Shown in pieces: positions 27,620 through 36,157 of a DNA stretch of 64,000 nt. Numbering within the stretch: the stretch's first letter is position 1; each line of letters opens with the position of its first letter. Source of the DNA: an uncultured Selenomonas sp. (GTDB lineage Bacteria; Bacillota; Negativicutes; Selenomonadales; Selenomonadaceae); NCBI GenBank assembly GCA_934202005.1, contig CAKPXP010000001.1, positions 124,001 to 188,000 of the forward strand, read 5' to 3'. The notes beneath the pieces were generated by a model. It ran no database searches and was not told the DNA's origin. It saw nothing but the letters and a program-made list of their open reading frames with translations. The translations under genes were made by a program, and so were the position numbers.

Positions 27620-28831
27620 ATGTCGGATTTTGCAACGGTCGAAGAGGCCATTTCGGATATCAAGGCGGGCAAGATGGTCGTCGTCGTCGACGATGAGGAT
27701 CGCGAGAACGAGGGCGACCTCATCATCGCAGGCGAGAAGGTCACGCCGGAGGCCATCAATTTCATGGCGAAATACGCCAAGGGGCTCATCTGCACGCCGA
27801 TGGAGGGCGCGCGGCTCGACGCGCTCGACATCCCGCCGATGGTGACGAACAACACGGACAACCACGAGACGGCGTTCACGGTCTCCGTCGACGCCTATGA
27901 CACGGAGACGGGCATCTCGGCGTTCGAGCGCTGCCAGACGGTGAAGATGCTGCTCGACCCGAAGGCGAAGCCCGCGAGCTTCCGCCGTCCGGGGCATATG
28001 TTCCCGCTGCGCTCCGTCGAGGGCGGTGTGCTGCGCCGCGCGGGCCACACGGAGACGACGACGGATCTCGCGCGCCTCGCGGGGCTCGCGCCCATCGGTC
28101 TTTGCTGCGAGATCATGGACGACGACGGCCACATGATGCGCACGCCGCGCCTCAAGGAATTCGCCGCGGCGCACGGGCTGCACATCATCACGGTCAAGTC
28201 GCTCATCGAGTACCGCAAGCGCACGGAGAACTTCGTCAAGGAGGTCGCTGACGTCGATTTCCCGAGCAAGTACGGCCATTTCCGCATCCATGCCTACGAG
28301 AACACGCTGAATAGCAAATGCAACCTCGCCATCGTCAAGGGCGACGTGCGCGGCAAGAAGAACGTGCTCGTGCGCGTTCATTCGGAATGCCTCACGGGCG
28401 ACGCGCTCGGCTCTCTGCGCTGCGACTGCGGCGACCAGCTTGCGCTTGCACTCAAGAAGATCGAGGCGGAGGGCGACGGCGTCGTGCTCTACATGCGGCA
28501 GGAGGGGCGCGGCATCGGCCTCGCGAACAAGATGCGTGCCTATGAGCTGCAGGACAAGGGCGCGGACACCGTCGAGGCCAACGTCGAGCTCGGCTTCGCG
28601 CCCGACCTGCGCGACTACGGCATCGGCGCGCAGATCCTCGCGGACCTCGGGCTCACGAGCATCCGCCTCATGACGAACAATCCCGCGAAGCGCGCGGGCC
28701 TCGAGGGCTACGGACTCGAGATCGTCGAGCGCGTGCCGCTGCAGGTGCGTGCGAACAAGTTCGACAAGCGCTATCTGACCGTCAAGAAGGTCAAGATGGG
28801 ACACCTGCTCGAGGAGGAAAAGCTGCAGTGA
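27620..28831 (+). CDS. ribBA: RibBA, DHBP synthase/GTP cyclohydrolase II
   Basis: A 403-residue fusion. Residues 1-205 form DHBP synthase ([44 protein letters not shown]). Residues 206-403 form GTP cyclohydrolase II ([24 protein letters not shown] zinc site with three Cys, [24 protein letters not shown]). It supplies both precursors for riboflavin. The start follows GAGGAGGGGACATC, 12 bases after ribE. Confidence 0.97.
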   Translation: MSDFATVEEAISDIKAGKMVVVVDDEDRENEGDLIIAGEKVTPEAINFMAKYAKGLICTPMEGARLDALDIPPMVTNNTDNHETAFTVSVDAYDTETGISAFERCQTVKMLLDPKAKPASFRRPGHMFPLRSVEGGVLRRAGHTETTTDLARLAGLAPIGLCCEIMDDDGHMMRTPRLKEFAAAHGLHIITVKSLIEYRKRTENFVKEVADVDFPSKYGHFRIHAYENTLNSKCNLAIVKGDVRGKKNVLVRVHSECLTGDALGSLRCDCGDQLALALKKIEAEGDGVVLYMRQEGRGIGLANKMRAYELQDKGADTVEANVELGFAPDLRDYGIGAQILADLGLTSIRLMTNNPAKRAGLEGYGLEIVERVPLQVRANKFDKRYLTVKKVKMGHLLEEEKLQ

Positions 28832-28961
28832 TGCGGCAGGCGGCAGGGAGATTGCCGCGCCGCCGGGTCTTGCGCCGCGGGCGCATGGCATGGCGCTGGG
28901 AAAGAAATGGAAGAGACGCGGGAAATGGCATTTTCTGCTAAAGTTGAGGGAGGAGAGCTTT

Positions 28962-29429
28962 ATGGCAAATGTTTTGGAAGGATATGTGACAGGCAAGGGA
29001 CTGAAATTCGGCATCGTGGTTGCGCGTTTCAATGAATTCATCACGAGCAAGCTCCTGAGCGGCGCGCTCGATACGCTGCACCGCCATGAGGCGGACGACG
29101 CGGATATCGATGTCGCCTGGGTGCCGGGCGCGTTCGAAATCCCGCTCGTGGCGAAGAAGCTCGCAGCGAGCGGCAAGTATGACGCCGTCATCTGCCTCGG
29201 CGCCGTCATCCGCGGCTCGACGACGCACTACGACTACGTCTGCAATGAGGTGTCGAAGGGCGTCGCGCAGGTCGGCATGACGACGGGCGTGCCGACGATC
29301 TTCAGCGTCGTGACGACGGAGAACATCGAGCAGGCCATCGAGCGCGCAGGCACGAAGGCAGGCAACAAGGGCGTCGACGGCGCGATGGCAGCCATGGAGA
29401 TGGCGAACCTCCTGAAGAAGATCGATTGA
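28962..29429 (+). CDS. ribH: 6,7-dimethyl-8-ribityllumazine synthase
   Basis: A 155-residue protein: [56 protein letters not shown] (catalytic His) and [24 protein letters not shown]. It condenses the RibBA and RibD products. ATG 28962 follows GGGAGGAGAGCTTT. A 130-base spacer separates it from ribBA with no obvious terminator, so it is likely the last gene of the riboswitch operon. Confidence 0.97.
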   Translation: MANVLEGYVTGKGLKFGIVVARFNEFITSKLLSGALDTLHRHEADDADIDVAWVPGAFEIPLVAKKLAASGKYDAVICLGAVIRGSTTHYDYVCNEVSKGVAQVGMTTGVPTIFSVVTTENIEQAIERAGTKAGNKGVDGAMAAMEMANLLKKID

Positions 29430-29445
29430 GAGCGAGGCGCGGACT

Positions 29446-30003
29446 ATGAAGATCGGTATCATCAGCGATACGCACGGCCACGAGATGGCCTGGGCGGACG
29501 CCTATGAGAAATATTTCCAGGATGCGGACATGATCCTCCATGCGGGCGATGTACTCTACCACGGGCCGCGCAACCCGCGCAAGGCGGATTACAACCCCGC
29601 GGGGCTTGTCAGCCGCATCAACAGCTGCCCGGTGCCCGTTGTCATCGCGAAGGGAAACTGCGACTCCGATGTCGACGCGAGCTGCCTCGAGCTGCCGATA
29701 CTCGCGCCGTATGCCTATGTCGTCTACGAGGGGCTGCGCATCATCGTCACGCACGGTGACGCCGTGATGACGGACGAGGCGAAGGATGCGCTCGCGCGGC
29801 ACCTTCGGGCGGACCTCTTCATCAGCGGGCACATCCATACGACCGTCCTCGAGAAGCGCGGCCAGACGGTGTTCCTCAATCCCGGTTCCGCGGCGCTCTC
29901 GAAGCGCGAGGACGGCAAGAACACCATCGCTGTACTCGAGGACGGTGTCATCCGCATTTTAGAGCTCGCGACAGGGGATTGCCTCGCCGAACTCCGCTTG
30001 TGA
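29446..30003 (+). CDS. YfcE-type metallophosphoesterase
   Basis: A 185-residue calcineurin-like phosphodiesterase: GIISDTHGH (metal site), HAGDVLYHG, AKGNCDSD, VTHGD and SGHIHTTV, followed by FLNPGSAALSK. The closest characterised relative is E. coli YfcE; its physiological substrate is not known. It begins 16 bases after ribH and is probably cotranscribed with the rib genes. A terminator follows. Confidence 0.9.
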   Translation: MKIGIISDTHGHEMAWADAYEKYFQDADMILHAGDVLYHGPRNPRKADYNPAGLVSRINSCPVPVVIAKGNCDSDVDASCLELPILAPYAYVVYEGLRIIVTHGDAVMTDEAKDALARHLRADLFISGHIHTTVLEKRGQTVFLNPGSAALSKREDGKNTIAVLEDGVIRILELATGDCLAELRL

Positions 30004-30026
30004 TGTAACGCAAGGTGATATGGCAG

Positions 30027-30072
30027 CTGCTCCATCTTCCAGCGCGTGTCTGGATGGAGCAGTTTGTTTTTT
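30027..30072 (+). terminator. terminator closing the rib operon
   Basis: CTGCTCCATC (30027-30036) and GATGGAGCAG (30053-30062) form a 10-bp stem followed by TTTGTTTTTT. Confidence 0.88.
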
Positions 30073-30106
30073 CCGCGTTTTGTTTTTTAGAGAGGGAAAT
30101 GAAAAT

Positions 30107-30985
30107 ATGAAGGATCATTTTGTAAAGGCAGTGGCGGACGGTGTGCGCGTCTACGCCGCCGTGACGACCGACCTCGTGAATGAGGCCATCCGCCGCCATG
30201 ACTGCTATCCTGTGGCGGCCGCCGCGCTCGGCAGGACAATGACGGGCGCGCTGCTCTTCGCGGCGAATCTCAAGAACAAAGAGGCCGTGACCATCACGTT
30301 CGATGGCCACGGCCCCCTTGGAAAGGTGACGGCGGACGCTGTGCCGGAAGGCTTCGTGCGCGGCGCGGTCGGCAATCCGCATGTCAATCTGCCGCTGAAC
30401 GCGAAAGGGAAGATCGACGTCGGCGGCGGGGTCGGCGCGGACGGCATGGTGACGGTCACGCGTTTCACGGGACTGCGCAATCCCGTGACGGGCAGCACGG
30501 CGCTCACGGACGGCGAGATTGCCGACGACCTGACGAAGTATCTCTACGACTCCGAGCAGACGCCGTCGAGCGTCGGCCTCGGCGTGCTCGTCGATCCGGA
30601 CTTCCGCTGCATCGGCGCCGGCGGCTTCCTGCTCCAGCCTCTGCCGGACGCGACGGAGGAGACCATCGAACGGCTCGAGGAGAACCTCAGCCATGTACAG
30701 TCCGTCTCGCATCTGGTCGAGCAGGGACTCGACGCGCGGGGCATCATCGCGGCGCTCCTCCAGGGGTTCGAGGTCGACTATCTCACGACAACCGACCTTG
30801 CCTTCCGCTGCACCTGCTCGAAGCAGCGCATCAGCGAGGTGCTGCTGAGCCTCGGCCTCAATGACCTCAAGTCGCTCGTCGAGGACGGCAAGGCGGAGGT
30901 CGTCTGCCATTTCTGCGGCGAGCGGTACGCGTTCACGGGCGAGGAGCTCCAGGCGCTTTACGAGAAAGCAGCCGCGCAGCGCTGA
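30107..30985 (+). CDS. hslO: Hsp33 redox-regulated chaperone
   Basis: A 292-residue Hsp33. The N-terminal domain has VTIRAA-like TTDLVNEAIRRH, GRTMTGALLFAANLK, GDGPLGKV-like GHGPLGKVTADA and VGADGMVTVTR. The C-terminal redox switch has the four cysteines as CTCSKQR and CHFCGERY. Zinc is released and disulfides form under oxidative stress, turning on holdase activity. ATG 30107 follows AGAGAGGGAAATG. Its last 53 bases overlap the convergent yibE/F-like gene. Confidence 0.94.
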   Translation: MKDHFVKAVADGVRVYAAVTTDLVNEAIRRHDCYPVAAAALGRTMTGALLFAANLKNKEAVTITFDGHGPLGKVTADAVPEGFVRGAVGNPHVNLPLNAKGKIDVGGGVGADGMVTVTRFTGLRNPVTGSTALTDGEIADDLTKYLYDSEQTPSSVGLGVLVDPDFRCIGAGGFLLQPLPDATEETIERLEENLSHVQSVSHLVEQGLDARGIIAALLQGFEVDYLTTTDLAFRCTCSKQRISEVLLSLGLNDLKSLVEDGKAEVVCHFCGERYAFTGEELQALYEKAAAQR

Positions 30986-32048
30986 ACGAAGCGAGCGGCA
31001 CGGTGAGGATGACGCCGATGCCGCCTGAGAGGCCTTGCATGATGACGATATCGAGCCCGTTCGAGTTCATCAGCTGCAAGAGCGGCAGGTCGTAGACGTA
31101 GTCGAGCACCCAGGCGCCGAGTGAGCCGCCGAAGACGGCGAGGATAAGCGTTGCGGCCATCGTGCCCATGACATCCTGTCCGACGCGCATGCCGCTCGCG
31201 AAAAGTTCTCGAGAGGAGGCGGGGCGCGTCTCCGCGATCTCCGCGACCGCTGCCGCGACATCCATCGCGATGTCGAGCACCGCGCCGAGGCTCGCGAAGA
31301 GGATGCCGGCGAAGAGCAGGCCGCCGACATCGATGCGCGTGTTCTGCGCGACGAAGAGCAGTGCCTCGATGTTCGTCACATTGTAGCCGGAGAGATGCGC
31401 CGCCGCGCCGAAACCCTCTGCGGCAAGCCCTGCCGCCAGCACGCCGCCGAACGCGGCGATGCCGGCGGCGAGGGCTTTTTTCGTCTGCCCGCAGATGAGC
31501 CAGACGGTGAGCGAGAGGATGATGGTCGCCGTGATGACCGCGGCGAGAATCGGCGCGACGCCGTGCAGGAGCAAGGGGAAGAAAAAGAAGAGGAAGCTCG
31601 CGAAGGTCAGAAGGAGCGCGAGCACGGACTTCAGCCCCTTGCTGCCGCCGACAAGGATGAGCAGCGCGCAGAAAAAGACGAGAAAGCAGATGACCGCTTT
31701 CGTGCGGTCGTAGCTGTACACCGTACAGGAGGCGAGTGCGCCCGCCTGGCTGCGCATGGCGATGACCGTCATGCCCGGCTTGCAGACCGTGCCGAAGAGC
31801 AGGCCGTTCGGGCAGTTCGCCTCAGCCTCCGTGCCGTCCGCGAAGTGCAGGCGCACGATCTGGTCGCCGATGCGGCTGCCGTTCTCCTGCAGGTTGTCGC
31901 GCAGGATCTCCGTGACCGTCGCGCGCTCGAAGCTGCGTCCCTGCGTGTTGACGAGCTGCGGCTTTTCGATATCGTTGAGATGGAAGAGAAAGGCGAGCAG
32001 GGCGACGGCGAGCAGGGCGACGCCGAATCGTTTGAAAAGTGATTGCAT
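30933..32048 (-). CDS. YibE/F-family multi-spanning membrane protein
   Basis: A 371-residue protein. An N-terminal membrane anchor (about 8-24) is followed by a soluble domain of about 90 residues, then about seven to eight membrane segments in the YibE/F pattern (SVLALLLTFASFLFFFFPLLL, LAAVITATIILSLTVWLIC, GLLFAGILFASLGAVLDIAMDVAAAVAEI). The GAVLDIAMD motif is family typical. Function is unproven; transport is assumed. The 3' end overlaps hslO on the other strand. No terminator is visible between the two, so antisense transcripts are likely. Confidence 0.88.
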   Translation of the reverse strand: MQSLFKRFGVALLAVALLAFLFHLNDIEKPQLVNTQGRSFERATVTEILRDNLQENGSRIGDQIVRLHFADGTEAEANCPNGLLFGTVCKPGMTVIAMRSQAGALASCTVYSYDRTKAVICFLVFFCALLILVGGSKGLKSVLALLLTFASFLFFFFPLLLHGVAPILAAVITATIILSLTVWLICGQTKKALAAGIAAFGGVLAAGLAAEGFGAAAHLSGYNVTNIEALLFVAQNTRIDVGGLLFAGILFASLGAVLDIAMDVAAAVAEIAETRPASSRELFASGMRVGQDVMGTMAATLILAVFGGSLGAWVLDYVYDLPLLQLMNSNGLDIVIMQGLSGGIGVILTVPLASFSAARLLSRKAPGAPRP

Positions 32049-32178
32049 GGAAAGACCTCATTTCAAAGGCCGCGCGGATGAAAAAATCCGTGCGGCCGAA
32101 TATCGTCATATGGGGAGACTGCCGCATGCAGGGGGAGGCGCAGCAGTCTCTATGGAGAAATGTGGGGGGCAGGTAGGA

Positions 32179-33726
32179 TCAGTTCTTGACGATGCGGTAC
32201 GTCTCGTCGATGGGGGTTCCCGTCTCCGCGTCATACGTGTCGATGGTGAAGGAATCCTTCGTGATATGGATGACGGAGTACGTCGGACGCCAGCTCTGGT
32301 TGCGTGCCGCGACGTAGTCCTGCTGCTGCGGGATGAGCTGATAGAACTTCGAACCCGTCGCCGAGTTCGAGGACATGTAGAAGACGCCTTTCGGGTTCAC
32401 GAGCGTGCCCTGGCACATGTCGGCAATCGTGTAGCAGAGGTTCTGGCTCTCATAGACGGATTTCTTCGCGCTGTCCTTGAGTGCCGCATTGATGAGGTTG
32501 TGATGCTGGCCGGACTGGCCTGCGACCTTGTACTCGGCGAAGTCCGCATGCTGCTTGCCGTCGCTCGAGAGCTGATACGTGCGCGCGTAGGTGTGGTCGT
32601 GTCCCTGCAGGACGACGTCAATCTTGTTCGCGTCGTAGATCGGCGTGAGCTGCGTGCGCAGCAGGATGCCGTCGGAGTCGGAGTGGTCGAGGCCGCTGCC
32701 GTAGATATCCTGATGCATGACGACGATGCGCCATTTCGCGTTCGGGTTCGACTTGATGGCTTTCTTGATGAGTGCCTTGTGATCCACCGCGTTGTAGTTG
32801 TTCGCGTTGATGACGATGAAGAGCGCATTGCCATAGGAGTAGAAATAGCCGTGGCCGGCAGGCGTCGGCGTCGCTTCTTCCGTGAACGGATTCGGCACGT
32901 TGAAGTGGTTCTGGTAGCCGATGGTCATGCTGTCATGGTTGCCAATGCTTGTGGCCTCCGGCAGGCTGCGCAGAGCCCTGGCGGAGAGGTAGCCCGCGTA
33001 CTGCATCTCCTGCAGCTGGATCTTTTTTTCGGACTGGTCCTCCGCGGGCTCATTGATCTGGTCGCCCGGGGAGACGAGGAAGTTGATCTCCGGGTGCTGG
33101 GCGAGCGCGCTGTTGAGCGTCTTGTTCCAGTTGTAGGCATCGTTGCGGGCCGCAAGCTCGCCGTCCTGCTTGTTCCCCTCCGACGATGTCTGGCCCTTCG
33201 AGGCGCCGATCTGCGGGTCGCCGACATACATGAACGAGAAGTCGTCAGGATTGCCCGTCTTGAACGATGCGACCGGCTTCCAGTCGCCGTTGACCTTTAC
33301 CTGATAGTAATACGTCGTCTCCGGCTTGAGGCCGCGCACCGTCACTTTGTTCGTATAGTACTGCGTGCCGGCGACGAGCGTTCCTTCCTTGGAAGTGCCG
33401 CGGTAGTCCGCTGCGTTCGACATATCTTCATGCGTCGAGATGCGGACGACGGCATTCTTCGCCTGCTCCTTGGAATACCAGGCGAAATTCATCTGAGAAG
33501 CGTCCTTGCCGGGGGCGAGAGAGACCTGCTCATAGTCTGTCTTGATCGTTTCCCAGCTGGCTTTCCACTGCTCCCAGTTCTGGCCGCCGGCCTGCGTCGC
33601 GACGACGGCCTTGGGCGTCAGGGAAGCATCGTTCCAATGCTCGGTAGCGGCATACGCCGTCGTGGCCGCGCAGAGTGCGAGCAGCACATAGGCGGTGATA
33701 CGTTTCTTGCTTTTGCAGAACTTCAT
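32179..33726 (-). CDS. Exported purple-acid-phosphatase-like metallophosphoesterase
   Basis: A 515-residue protein. A Sec signal peptide (KKRITAYVLLALCAATTAYA, cleavage near AYA-AT) is followed by an FN3-like purple-acid-phosphatase N-domain (GLKPETTYYYQVKVNG) and the phosphoesterase domain: YVGDPQIG, VSPGDQINE, SIGNHDS, VMHQDIYGSGLDHS and LQGHDHTYAR. These supply the dinuclear-metal ligands. It probably hydrolyses phosphomonoesters in the periplasm; together with the secreted phytase at 43.4 kb it suggests scavenging of organic phosphate. AGGAGGTCTTCCAAACC precedes ATG 33726. Confidence 0.9.
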   Translation of the reverse strand: MKFCKSKKRITAYVLLALCAATTAYAATEHWNDASLTPKAVVATQAGGQNWEQWKASWETIKTDYEQVSLAPGKDASQMNFAWYSKEQAKNAVVRISTHEDMSNAADYRGTSKEGTLVAGTQYYTNKVTVRGLKPETTYYYQVKVNGDWKPVASFKTGNPDDFSFMYVGDPQIGASKGQTSSEGNKQDGELAARNDAYNWNKTLNSALAQHPEINFLVSPGDQINEPAEDQSEKKIQLQEMQYAGYLSARALRSLPEATSIGNHDSMTIGYQNHFNVPNPFTEEATPTPAGHGYFYSYGNALFIVINANNYNAVDHKALIKKAIKSNPNAKWRIVVMHQDIYGSGLDHSDSDGILLRTQLTPIYDANKIDVVLQGHDHTYARTYQLSSDGKQHADFAEYKVAGQSGQHHNLINAALKDSAKKSVYESQNLCYTIADMCQGTLVNPKGVFYMSSNSATGSKFYQLIPQQQDYVAARNQSWRPTYSVIHITKDSFTIDTYDAETGTPIDETYRIVKN

Positions 33727-33885
33727 GGTTTGGAAGACCTCCTACTGTTCAAATCAGTGAGCGATTCTTTTTTCAGACTAGCACGAAATGGATGGGCGGC
33801 TGTTACAGCTATGTAAAATCGATGTAAATCCTGTCCGCCAGCGCGGGCAGGCCGGATTGGCGTAGGCGATACGCTGCGCGATATT

Positions 33886-33914
33886 TTGCGAAGCCTTTGC
33901 CGATGTGTTATACT
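33886..33914 (+). promoter_or_regulatory. putative promoter of the HD-domain gene
   Basis: TTGCGA at 33886-33891, 17-base spacer, TATACT at 33909-33914, 30 bases before the start codon. Confidence 0.65.
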
Positions 33915-33943
33915 TTGCATGCAATTCATGAGGAGGGATTTCG

Positions 33944-34435
33944 ATGAATCTGGATCTGGTGCTCAAAAAGATGATCGCGTACGACGCGGGCGACGCGCGG
34001 CGCATCCAGCATTTTCTCAAGGTGCACGCGTACGCGGCGCTGATCGGCAGGGAGGAGCATCTGCCGCCTGCGGTGCAGGAACGGCTCGAGGTGGCGGCCA
34101 TCCTGCACGACATCGGCATCCATGCGGCGGAGAAGAAATACGGCAGCGCCGCGGGGAAGTATCAGGAGATCGAGGGACCGGCGCCGGCGCGGGCGCTGCT
34201 GGAGAGCCTCGGCTGCGAGGAAGCGCTCATCGAACGCGTCTGCTATCTCATCGCGCATCATCATACGTATGACGGCGTGGACGGGCTGGATTACCAGATT
34301 CTCCTCGAGGCGGATTTCCTCGTCAACGCCTATGAGGATGGACTCTCCGTGCAGGGCATCAGCGCGTTCCGTGCGAAGGTGTTCCGCACGCGCAGCGGCA
34401 TCCGGCTGCTCGATGCGGTATATGGTCTGGCTTGA
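33944..34435 (+). CDS. HD-domain phosphohydrolase, small
   Basis: A 163-residue stand-alone HD protein: HFLKVHAYAALIG, LHDIGIHAAEKKYG (HD metal ligands), CYLIAHHHTYDG and ILLEADFLVNAYEDG. Small HD proteins of this kind hydrolyse nucleotides or other phosphoesters; no substrate can be assigned. GAGGAGGGATTTCG precedes ATG 33944. It is monocistronic as far as can be seen. Confidence 0.88.
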   Translation: MNLDLVLKKMIAYDAGDARRIQHFLKVHAYAALIGREEHLPPAVQERLEVAAILHDIGIHAAEKKYGSAAGKYQEIEGPAPARALLESLGCEEALIERVCYLIAHHHTYDGVDGLDYQILLEADFLVNAYEDGLSVQGISAFRAKVFRTRSGIRLLDAVYGLA

Positions 34436-34452
34436 AAATTCTTTTCATGGTC

Positions 34453-34481
34453 TGGACAAAGAGAAAGCAGCGGTATAAAAT
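34453..34481 (+). promoter_or_regulatory. putative corA promoter
   Basis: TGGACA at 34453-34458, 17-base spacer, TAAAAT at 34476-34481. The resulting transcript would have a leader of about 175 bases before corA. Confidence 0.6.
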
Positions 34482-34511
34482 GAGGTTCGGATAAAATCTA
34501 ATCTAAGAAAT

Positions 34512-34594
34512 AAGGACGGTGAGGAACATGGACGACCACCCTAGCTCGGCGGAGCCCAAGCGATGCAAAAAAGAATACAGGGGAGGCCGTCCTG
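34512..34594 (+). ncRNA. candidate structured leader RNA upstream of corA
   Basis: AGGACGG (from 34513) can pair with CCGTCCT (to 34594), closing a domain of about 80 bases that contains further pairing such as CTCGGCGGAG. It lies between a promoter and corA. It does not match the M-box, NiCo or yybP-ykoY consensus that I know. It may be a metal-responsive leader of an unrecognised type or simply a hairpin; this is inference from sequence only. Confidence 0.35.
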
Positions 34595-34661
34595 TTCTTT
34601 GTGCTGCCTGATGGCAGTCTGAGGGGATGGCGCTTCCTTGACCGAAAGGAGACAGCCATCC

Positions 34662-35615
34662 ATGCTGAAAATCTACAAATCAATGGAGAGCGGTCCGCTC
34701 GTGGAGCTCACGCTGAAGACGCTAGAGAAGGGGGCGTGGATCAACATCATCGATCCGACACCCTACGAGCTCAAGGTTGTGAGCAATCTCACGGAGGTTG
34801 ATCCCGATTTCCTGCGGTCAGCGCTCGATGATGAGGAGCGTTCCCATACGGATGTCGAGGACGACTCCGTCATGGTTCTGACGAACGTACCGGTCTGCCG
34901 CGACCGCGACAGCTATGACGCCCTGCCGCTCGCGATCATCGTGACGGAGGAATACATCATCACGGTCTGCCTCGAAGAGACGCCCGTGATGATGGAGTTC
35001 AATGAGCGCACAGCGAAACTCTTCCGCACGTACAAGAAGACGCGGTTCCTCTTCCAGATCCTCTATAAGTCCGCGACGTATTTCCTGCGCTATCTGCGGC
35101 AGATTTCCAAGACGTCTGACGAGATTGAGGATCAGCTGCGCCACGACATGAAGAACAGCGAGATCCTGCGCCTCCTGACGCTGCAGAAGGGCCTGACGTA
35201 TTTCAACGCCGCGATCCGCTCGAACGGCGCTGTGCTCGACAAGCTCACGCGCATGCGCAACAACCAGAGCCTGCAGCCCATCCTCAAGACGTATGAGGAG
35301 GATGAGGATCTGCTCGAGGATGTCATCATCGAGAACAAGCAGGCGCGCGAGATGGTCGAGATGTACAGCAAGATCCTCGCGCGTCTGGCCGATACGTTTT
35401 CTTCCATTATCTCTAATAACCAGAACCTCGTGATGAAGTTCTTGGCCGCGATGACGATCATCATCGCGATTCCGACGGTCGTGTCGAGCTTCTTCGGCAT
35501 GAACGTCCCCGTGCCGTTCGCGGAGAATCCGTTCGGCTTTGCGTATATCATGGTCATCGCGTTCGCGATTTCCGTCACCTCCGCCTATGTGCTCTGGCGG
35601 CGGGACATGTTCTGA
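34662..35615 (+). CDS. corA: CorA-family magnesium/divalent cation transporter
   Basis: A 317-residue CorA. A soluble alpha/beta and long-helix N-terminal domain (VNIIDPTPYEL-like INIIDPTPYEL, AIIVTEEYIITVC) is followed by two C-terminal membrane helices with the signature FFGMNVPVPF (GMN pore motif) and a basic YVLWRRDMF end. It forms a pentameric Mg2+ (or Co2+/Ni2+) channel in the inner membrane. ATG 34662 follows AAAGGAGACAGCC. The long leader suggests post-transcriptional control. Confidence 0.94.
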   Translation: MLKIYKSMESGPLVELTLKTLEKGAWINIIDPTPYELKVVSNLTEVDPDFLRSALDDEERSHTDVEDDSVMVLTNVPVCRDRDSYDALPLAIIVTEEYIITVCLEETPVMMEFNERTAKLFRTYKKTRFLFQILYKSATYFLRYLRQISKTSDEIEDQLRHDMKNSEILRLLTLQKGLTYFNAAIRSNGAVLDKLTRMRNNQSLQPILKTYEEDEDLLEDVIIENKQAREMVEMYSKILARLADTFSSIISNNQNLVMKFLAAMTIIIAIPTVVSSFFGMNVPVPFAENPFGFAYIMVIAFAISVTSAYVLWRRDMF

Positions 35616-35628
35616 GGGGAGGATACGG

Positions 35629-35820
35629 ATGGAGGCCGTACCATCGGGGAGCTTTCTGGAGGAGTTCACGCTCATTGCCGACCGCGCCGCCGAAGAGGGA
35701 GAGACGTTCCTCATCGAGCGGAAAAATGGAAAGGATGTCGTGCTGCTCTCTCTCGACGCTTATAATGCGCTGCGGCGCAGCCTCTATGAGGCGCGCAGCG
35801 CTCAGGACTGTCACGACTGA
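35629..35820 (+). CDS. Phd/YefM-like antitoxin homologue without a toxin
   Basis: A 63-residue protein. FLIERKNGKDVVLLSLDAYNALRRSLYEAR matches the YefM/Phd pattern of a DNA-binding beta strand plus helix. It starts 14 bases after corA behind GGGGAGGATACGG, so it is likely cotranscribed with corA. No RelE or Doc-type toxin follows. It may be a remnant, a solitary regulator or an autoregulator of the corA transcript. Confidence 0.7.
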   Translation: MEAVPSGSFLEEFTLIADRAAEEGETFLIERKNGKDVVLLSLDAYNALRRSLYEARSAQDCHD

Positions 35821-36157
35821 TGTGGCGGTCCTTTCTTTAACTATGTAAATCCCCAAGAGCGCAAGCCGCAGGCGCCGCGCGATTGGCAGGATTTACTGCA
35901 AGGGCGGGCGTACAATGTCCACAAAGTGGACGTTTGTGCGTTGAGTTTGTTATGGGAGATTTGCGGCAGTCGCGTGGGAAGAGAGCGGATTGCTGCATGT
36001 GGCATAAGGGCCTTGGCACAGAACGATTGTGTCCGTGTTGTGTCGGTTGTGGTATAATTTTTTATTTTTGTGTTCCTTTTCGTTCAACTACTTCCTATTT
36101 ATGCCGAGATATGATAGAATGTATACTCGTAAGGCAACCTGTGAGGAGGGTGTATTT
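35821..36157. other. intergenic region with inverted repeat and promoter-like box
   Basis: A perfect GTCCAC-AAA-GTGGAC palindrome lies at 35917-35931, with partly matching flanks. TATAAT at 36053-36058 could be a -10 box for the permease, though no good -35 is present. No gene is apparent. The sequence becomes AT-rich from 36048 on. Confidence 0.5.
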
